In this document: positions 4,742 to 8,413 of the stretch, one piece after another
How the letters are laid out: every line of letters starts with the position of its first letter
Numbering within the stretch: position 1 is the stretch's first letter
Assembly: GCA_030697085.1 (NCBI GenBank)
Contig: JAUYQT010000705.1
Location: 1 to 8,413 of the forward strand
DNA: 8,413 nt
Source of the DNA: Azonexus sp.
GTDB lineage: Bacteria; Pseudomonadota; Gammaproteobacteria; Burkholderiales; Rhodocyclaceae
Reading direction: 5' to 3'
The notes under the pieces: generated by a model
What the model saw: only the letters and a program-made list of their open reading frames with translations
Told to the model about the DNA's origin: nothing
Databases searched by the model: none
Translations under genes and position numbers: made by a program

Positions 4742-7186
4742 TCAGGCAACAACCTTGATTGGGATGAACTGCTTGATCGCTTCCGGCTCGCGGGACGTTG
4801 CCCACGGGTCCTTGGCATCTTTCAGCGAGTCGAGCAGCGAGGCGTAGAGCGCCTTGCGGCCTTCTTCGTCCTCAAGAATCTTGCCCTTGACGTAATCCAT
4901 GCCGACCCGTTCCAGCCAGTGGCAGGTGCGCTCCAGATACCAGGCCTCAAGACGGTAAAGTTGCAGGAAGGCACCGGAATACTCCATGACATCCTCGTCC
5001 GAACTGACCTTGCACAAGAACTGGGCGACCTCGGTTTTGATCCCGCCGTTACCGCCGATATAGATCTCGTAGCCGGAATCGACGCCAATGATGCCGACGT
5101 CCTTGATGCCAGCTTCGGCGCAGTTGCGCGGGCAACCCGAAACCGCCAGCTTGACCTTGTGCGGGGCGTACATGTCGAACAGCATCTTTTCCAGCTTGAC
5201 GCCCATCGACATCGCCAGCTGCGTACCGAAACGGCAGTGCTCGGCACCAACACAGGTTTTCACGGTGCGGATTGATTTGCCGTAGGCGTGGCCGGAAACC
5301 ATCCCCGCCGCATTCAGATCAGCCCACATCGCCGGCAGGTCTTCCTTCTTGACGCCCAAGAGGTCGATACGCTGGCCGCCAGTAACTTTCACTGTTGGCA
5401 CGTTGTATTTCTCGGCGGCATCAGCGATGGCACGTAGTTCGTTCGGCGTGGTCAGACCGCCCCACATCCGGGGAACGACCGAGTAGGTGCCGTCCTTCTG
5501 GATGTTGGCGTGCGAACGCTCGTTGATGAAGCGCGACTGCGGATCATCCTTGGCTTCATGCGGCCAGGTTGAAATCAGGTAGTAGTTCACCGCCGGGCGG
5601 CACTTGTCGCAACCGTTCGGGGTTTTCCACTCCAGCGCCTTGAAGACAGCTTCCTTGCTGGTCAGGTGCTGACCGAAAATGGCATCACGCACCATCTTGT
5701 GTGAATGCTCGGTGCAGCCGCAGACCGGCTTTTTGTCGGAAGCCGCCGGGGTGTAGGCACCACCGATGGTCGAGGCGAGAATCTGCTCGACCAGACCAGC
5801 GCAGGAACCGCAGGAAGACGCCGCCTTGGTGTGTTTCTTGACCTCGTCCAGCGTGAACAGTCCCTTGGACTTGATCGCCTGGACGATCACCCCCTTGGTA
5901 ATGCCGTTACAGCCGCAAACCTCGGCGCTGTCAGGCATGTCGGCAGCCTTGCTGTTACCGGCATGACCGACGTCACCAACCAGTGACTGACCGAAAATCA
6001 GCGAGTCACGAATGTCGTGAATGTCACGGCCATCCTTGAGCAACTGGAAGTACCACGGGCCATCCGCCGTATCGCCAAACATCACGCCACCGACCAGCTT
6101 GTTGTCGCGGATCACCAACTTCTTGTACACGCCGCCGTAGGGGTCGTTGAGGATGATTTCCTCGGTGCCCTCGCCGCCCATGTAGTCACCGGCCGAGAAC
6201 AAATCAATCCCGGTCACTTTCAGCTTGGTCGAGGTCACCGATCCGGTGTAGCGGCCGATACCGTAACCCGCCAGATGGTTGGCAGCCACCTTGGCCTGCT
6301 CGAACAGCGGCGCGACCAGACCGTAGGCAATGCCCCGGTGCGTCACGCATTCACCGACGGCGTAAACCTTCGGGTCATAGGTCTGCATGGTGTCGTTCAC
6401 CACGATGCCGCGATTGCAGTAGATGCCTGAAGACTCAGCCAGCGCATAGTTGGGGCGAATACCGGCGGCCATCACCACGAGGTCAGCCGGAATCTGCAGG
6501 CCATCCTTGAAGCGAATCGCCGCGACACGACCCGATTCGCCACGAATCAGCGCTTCGGTCTGGGTTTGAAGCAGGAATTTGAGTCCCTTGTCTTCGAGCG
6601 ACTTCTGCAACATCTTGCCGGCGACTTCATCAAGCTGACGCTCAAGCAGCCAGGGGCCAAGGTGCACCACAGTCACATCCATGCCGCGCAACTTCAGGCC
6701 ATTGGCCGCTTCCAGACCCAACAGGCCACCACCGATCACCACCGCGTGCTTGTGCAGGCGGGCGGCTTCGATCATCTCGTCGGTATCCTTGATGTCGCGA
6801 TAACCGATGACGCCGGGCAGGTCGTTGCCGGGAATCGGCAACATGAACGGGGTCGAGCCGGTGGCGATCAGCAGACGGTCGTATTCTTCTTCGGTGCCAT
6901 CTTCGGCGATGACCTTGCGCTTGACGCGGTCGATCGTCTTGATCTGCTTGCCGGTGTGCAGCTTGATCTTGTTTTCCTTGTACCACTCCAATTCGTTGAG
7001 AACGATCTCGGAAATGGTCATTTCACCGGACAGCACCGGGGAAAGCAAAATACGGTTGTAGTTCGGGTGAGGTTCGGCACCAAAGATGGTGATGTCGTAG
7101 TGATCCGGCTTGATCTTCAGCAGCTCTTCAACAGTACGGACTCCGGCCATGCCGTTGCCGATCAGGACGAGACGAGGTTTGCTCAT
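4742..7186 (-). CDS. nirB: Assimilatory nitrite reductase [NAD(P)H] large subunit
   Basis: I place the start at the ATG ending at 7186, with GGAG seven bases upstream and the typical MSKPRLVLIGNGMAGVR opening. A TTG 36 bases upstream lies in a leader hairpin and is unlikely. The 814-residue protein contains an FAD-binding GNGMAG (10-15) and an NAD(P)H-binding GGGLLG (152-157). Two BFD-type cysteine sets follow (Cys424/426/459/462 and Cys489/491/526/529). The sirohaem/[4Fe-4S] site has Cys645 and Cys651, then Cys685 and Cys689, in the C-x5-C and C-x3-C spacing of sulfite/nitrite reductases. It transfers electrons from NAD(P)H through FAD and iron-sulfur centres to sirohaem, reducing nitrite to ammonium. 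The length is close to Escherichia coli NirB (about 847) and all cofactor ligands are present. Expression is probably set by the sigma-54 promoter and ANTAR-type leader just upstream. Confidence 0.96.
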   Translation of the reverse strand: MSKPRLVLIGNGMAGVRTVEELLKIKPDHYDITIFGAEPHPNYNRILLSPVLSGEMTISEIVLNELEWYKENKIKLHTGKQIKTIDRVKRKVIAEDGTEEEYDRLLIATGSTPFMLPIPGNDLPGVIGYRDIKDTDEMIEAARLHKHAVVIGGGLLGLEAANGLKLRGMDVTVVHLGPWLLERQLDEVAGKMLQKSLEDKGLKFLLQTQTEALIRGESGRVAAIRFKDGLQIPADLVVMAAGIRPNYALAESSGIYCNRGIVVNDTMQTYDPKVYAVGECVTHRGIAYGLVAPLFEQAKVAANHLAGYGIGRYTGSVTSTKLKVTGIDLFSAGDYMGGEGTEEIILNDPYGGVYKKLVIRDNKLVGGVMFGDTADGPWYFQLLKDGRDIHDIRDSLIFGQSLVGDVGHAGNSKAADMPDSAEVCGCNGITKGVIVQAIKSKGLFTLDEVKKHTKAASSCGSCAGLVEQILASTIGGAYTPAASDKKPVCGCTEHSHKMVRDAIFGQHLTSKEAVFKALEWKTPNGCDKCRPAVNYYLISTWPHEAKDDPQSRFINERSHANIQKDGTYSVVPRMWGGLTTPNELRAIADAAEKYNVPTVKVTGGQRIDLLGVKKEDLPAMWADLNAAGMVSGHAYGKSIRTVKTCVGAEHCRFGTQLAMSMGVKLEKMLFDMYAPHKVKLAVSGCPRNCAEAGIKDVGIIGVDSGYEIYIGGNGGIKTEVAQFLCKVSSDEDVMEYSGAFLQLYRLEAWYLERTCHWLERVGMDYVKGKILEDEEGRKALYASLLDSLKDAKDPWATSREPEAIKQFIPIKVVA

Positions 7187-7237
7187 TTTGGGCTCCAACG
7201 TTGCGCGCACCCGAGGGTGCAAAATTTACTTCAGCGC

Positions 7238-7275
7238 ATGACGTCGTTGCCATCGAACCGCCTTCGTTGGCGGTT
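7238..7275 (-). promoter_or_regulatory. ANTAR-type tandem hexaloop hairpins in the nirB leader (NasT/NasR target)
   Basis: On the minus strand, AACCGCC (7269-7275) pairs perfectly with GGCGGTT (7256-7262) around the six-base loop AACGAA. After a two-base linker, ATGGC (7249-7253) pairs with GTCAT (7238-7242, one G-U pair) around the six-base loop AACGAC. Both loops have A at position 1 and G at position 4. Two close hexaloop stems with exactly these loop bases are the known recognition element of ANTAR-domain antiterminators, including NasT and NasR of nitrate assimilation. The element begins about 14 bases after the predicted transcription start. No NasT/NasS gene is in this window. Confidence 0.8.
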
Positions 7276-7299
7276 GATTCGCTGTACTGGCTAGATCAT

Positions 7300-7315
7300 T
7301 GCAATCAGCGTGCCA
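7300..7315 (-). promoter_or_regulatory. Sigma-54 (RpoN) promoter of the nirBD operon
   Basis: Read on the minus strand, TGGCAC, five bases and TTGCA match the -24/-12 consensus fully, with GG and GC in correct register (12 bases apart). The predicted start is near 7289, giving a leader of about 103 nt before nirB. It implies dependence on an enhancer-binding activator, most simply NtrC, linking the operon to nitrogen limitation. Confidence 0.87.
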
Positions 7316-7368
7316 GGAGTCTATCTATATGATTTTTAGTAGGTTTTATGGGTCGACCGCAGCAGTGC

Positions 7369-7385
7369 CGCACCAAAACCGGGCA
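7369..7385. promoter_or_regulatory. NtrC-like enhancer site upstream of nirB
   Basis: The 17 bases CGCACCAAAACCGGGCA agree at 13 positions with the enterobacterial NtrC site TGCACCAAAATGGTGCA. The left half-site GCACC is intact and the right half is degraded. The centre lies about 88 bases upstream of the predicted start, within the working range of NtrC. Only one such site is clear, so this is tentative. Confidence 0.42.
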
Positions 7386-7404
7386 CCGCCTGCCAAGGCG
7401 GTGC
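7383..7404 (-). terminator. Hairpin after ybiB, probable weak intrinsic terminator
   Basis: GCACCGCC (7383-7390) and GGCGGTGC (7397-7404) form a perfect eight-pair stem with a six-base loop, starting eight bases after the ybiB stop codon. On the minus strand only a TTTT tract follows, after five intervening bases, so termination may be inefficient. The arms also contain TGCACC/GGTGCA, which resemble NtrC half-sites but at the wrong spacing. Confidence 0.5.
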
Positions 7405-7412
7405 AGACTATG

Positions 7413-8402
7413 TCAGTTACCGCCAACCAGAAGGCCAGTGGCCTCGACGGCGACAACGGCCTTCGCCTGATTGAAATCCTCGGCATAACCACTGGCATAA
7501 AGACAGCAGGCGAGCTGGTTGGCAATCGGCTTGGGCAGCGAAATTTCCTTATCCAGCACACGCCGTATCCATTTGGCCGTACTTGCGGCATCAGCGGCAT
7601 CGGGCAGATCAGGTAGCGTCCGCAGACTTTCATGTTCGGCCTCAAACAAGATATCGACCATGCCGGCATGAACGTATTCAAGGCGCGGCCGGCGCTTTGG
7701 ATGGGCAAACGGTTCACCTTCCGTACCGCGCAGCACCAAACCACGATTGCCGCGGTCGACGAGAATTTGCCGCATTAATTCGATGAAATCCGGATGCGTT
7801 GCCGGTGCCACCAGCACAGCATCACCATCAAACGGGTTGAGCAGCTTGACGAGACTGTGCGCACTGTTACGGACACTCAGCCGGCTACGCAAGTTGAGAA
7901 GATTATGAATGCCGGGACAGAGCGCCGCCAGAGGCAAAAATGCCAGCCCCTTTTCGGCCAGCATTGCCTGCGCTTGCAGCGGCGAGCTCATCGGCATAAT
8001 GCCAAGTTCCCGAAAAATCAGTGCGGAAGTCACCCGACCATAGCCCTCAAGCAAGCCGTGAACCAGAACAGGCACGCCGAAACGTTGCAGGAGAAGCGCT
8101 AGCAAGGGCGTCAGATTAGCCTCTTTGCGCGCCCCGTTATAGGTCGGCAAGACAACCGGGCGAACTCGCCCCTGCGGCATGTCAAGGCGATTGGTCCGCT
8201 CATCGACGGCAGAGAGAAAGCCGAGCATTTCATCGAGCGACTCTCCCTTGACCCGTAGCCCGAGAATAATTGCCCCTAACTCAAGGTCAGGCACGCCGCC
8301 ATCGAGCATGGCAGCATAAAGCTGGCGAGCATCATCGCGCGACAAGTTGCGCGAACCCTCAGCGCCACGACCAATTTCCTTGATGTAATGTCCGTAACTC
8401 AT
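7413..8402 (-). CDS. ybiB: YbiB/TrpD2-family nucleic-acid-binding protein
   Basis: This 329-residue protein has the architecture of the anthranilate phosphoribosyltransferase (TrpD) superfamily: an N-terminal helical domain (about residues 1-75, with LSRDDARQLYAAMLDGGVPDLELGAIILGLRVKGES) and a larger alpha/beta domain. Where TrpD has the glycine-rich PRPP loop it has LPTYNGARKEANLTPLLALLL (about 85-105), followed by VHGLLEGYGRVTS. This is the signature of the TrpD2/YbiB branch, which lacks the biosynthetic activity; E. coli YbiB binds nucleic acids and is SOS-induced. The gene often neighbours nitrite/nitrate assimilation genes in betaproteobacteria, but its role there is unclear. It has an ATG start with GAGGAG only three bases upstream, an unusually tight spacing. 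A hairpin follows the stop, and nirB has its own promoter. Confidence 0.88.
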   Translation of the reverse strand: MSYGHYIKEIGRGAEGSRNLSRDDARQLYAAMLDGGVPDLELGAIILGLRVKGESLDEMLGFLSAVDERTNRLDMPQGRVRPVVLPTYNGARKEANLTPLLALLLQRFGVPVLVHGLLEGYGRVTSALIFRELGIMPMSSPLQAQAMLAEKGLAFLPLAALCPGIHNLLNLRSRLSVRNSAHSLVKLLNPFDGDAVLVAPATHPDFIELMRQILVDRGNRGLVLRGTEGEPFAHPKRRPRLEYVHAGMVDILFEAEHESLRTLPDLPDAADAASTAKWIRRVLDKEISLPKPIANQLACCLYASGYAEDFNQAKAVVAVEATGLLVGGN

Positions 8403-8413
8403 AGTCTCCTCTT

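Noticed and set aside
7220..7222. TTG as nirB start codon, adding 12 residues
   Set aside because: It lies in the leader stem with no ribosome site. The ATG ending at 7186 has GGAG and the conserved NirB N-terminus.
6566..7294. Plus-strand open frame (242 codons) opposite the start of nirB
   Set aside because: It is the antisense shadow of nirB's FAD domain and runs through the sigma-54/ANTAR region. There is no ribosome site or family match.
7321..7348. AT-rich stretch between the NtrC-like site and the sigma-54 promoter, as an IHF site
   Set aside because: Its position suits DNA bending, but neither strand matches the IHF consensus well enough to call a site.
1..8413. CRISPR array, tRNA/rRNA genes, insertion sequence ends or transposase
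   Set aside because: I saw no regularly spaced repeat array, no tRNA or rRNA signature and no transposase or integrase reading frame on either strand.

Overview
The window looks like chromosomal DNA of a betaproteobacterium, most likely a Rhodocyclales (Azonexaceae/Dechloromonas-like) denitrifier or nitrate assimilator. This is inferred from protein style, moderate-to-high GC, and the ybiB / nirBD / nitrite-channel / PP2C-kinase gene set. It is not proven by any marker gene. Almost everything sits on the minus strand.

Right side (about 8400 down to 1751, minus strand): a nitrite-assimilation locus. It reads ybiB (TrpD2-family nucleic-acid-binding protein), a 226-bp regulatory gap, nirB and nirD (NADH-dependent assimilatory nitrite reductase), an FNT-family nitrite channel (nirC-like), a strong hairpin terminator, and a membrane-anchored PP2C phosphatase-Ser/Thr kinase fusion. 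The gap before nirB is unusually readable. It has a perfect sigma-54 -24/-12 element, an NtrC-like 17-mer about 88 bp upstream of the predicted start, and a leader of about 103 nt. The leader contains two tandem hairpins whose hexanucleotide loops both carry A at position 1 and G at position 4, which is the hallmark of RNAs bound by ANTAR-domain antiterminators (NasT/NasR). The simplest model is general nitrogen control through RpoN/NtrC, followed by nitrate/nitrite control through NasS-NasT on the leader. No ordinary U-tract terminator is visible between the ANTAR element and nirB, so how the leader acts is open.

Left side (1 to about 1750): accessory genes. The window opens with the 3' end of a PACE-type efflux protein gene (plus strand). 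A vapBC-type toxin-antitoxin operon follows (AbrB/MazE-fold antitoxin and PIN toxin, minus strand) with a very good sigma-70 promoter and an overlapping inverted repeat. A second, divergently oriented two-gene module (plus strand) has an AbrB-like antitoxin candidate overlapping, by ATGA, a 99-residue toxin candidate that may be RelE-like.

The second module lies between two copies (37 of 38 bases identical) of the last ten codons, stop codon and first downstream bases of the kinase gene. This suggests the module was inserted at, or duplicated with, the 3' end of that gene, which was left intact. No integrase or transposase is visible in the window.
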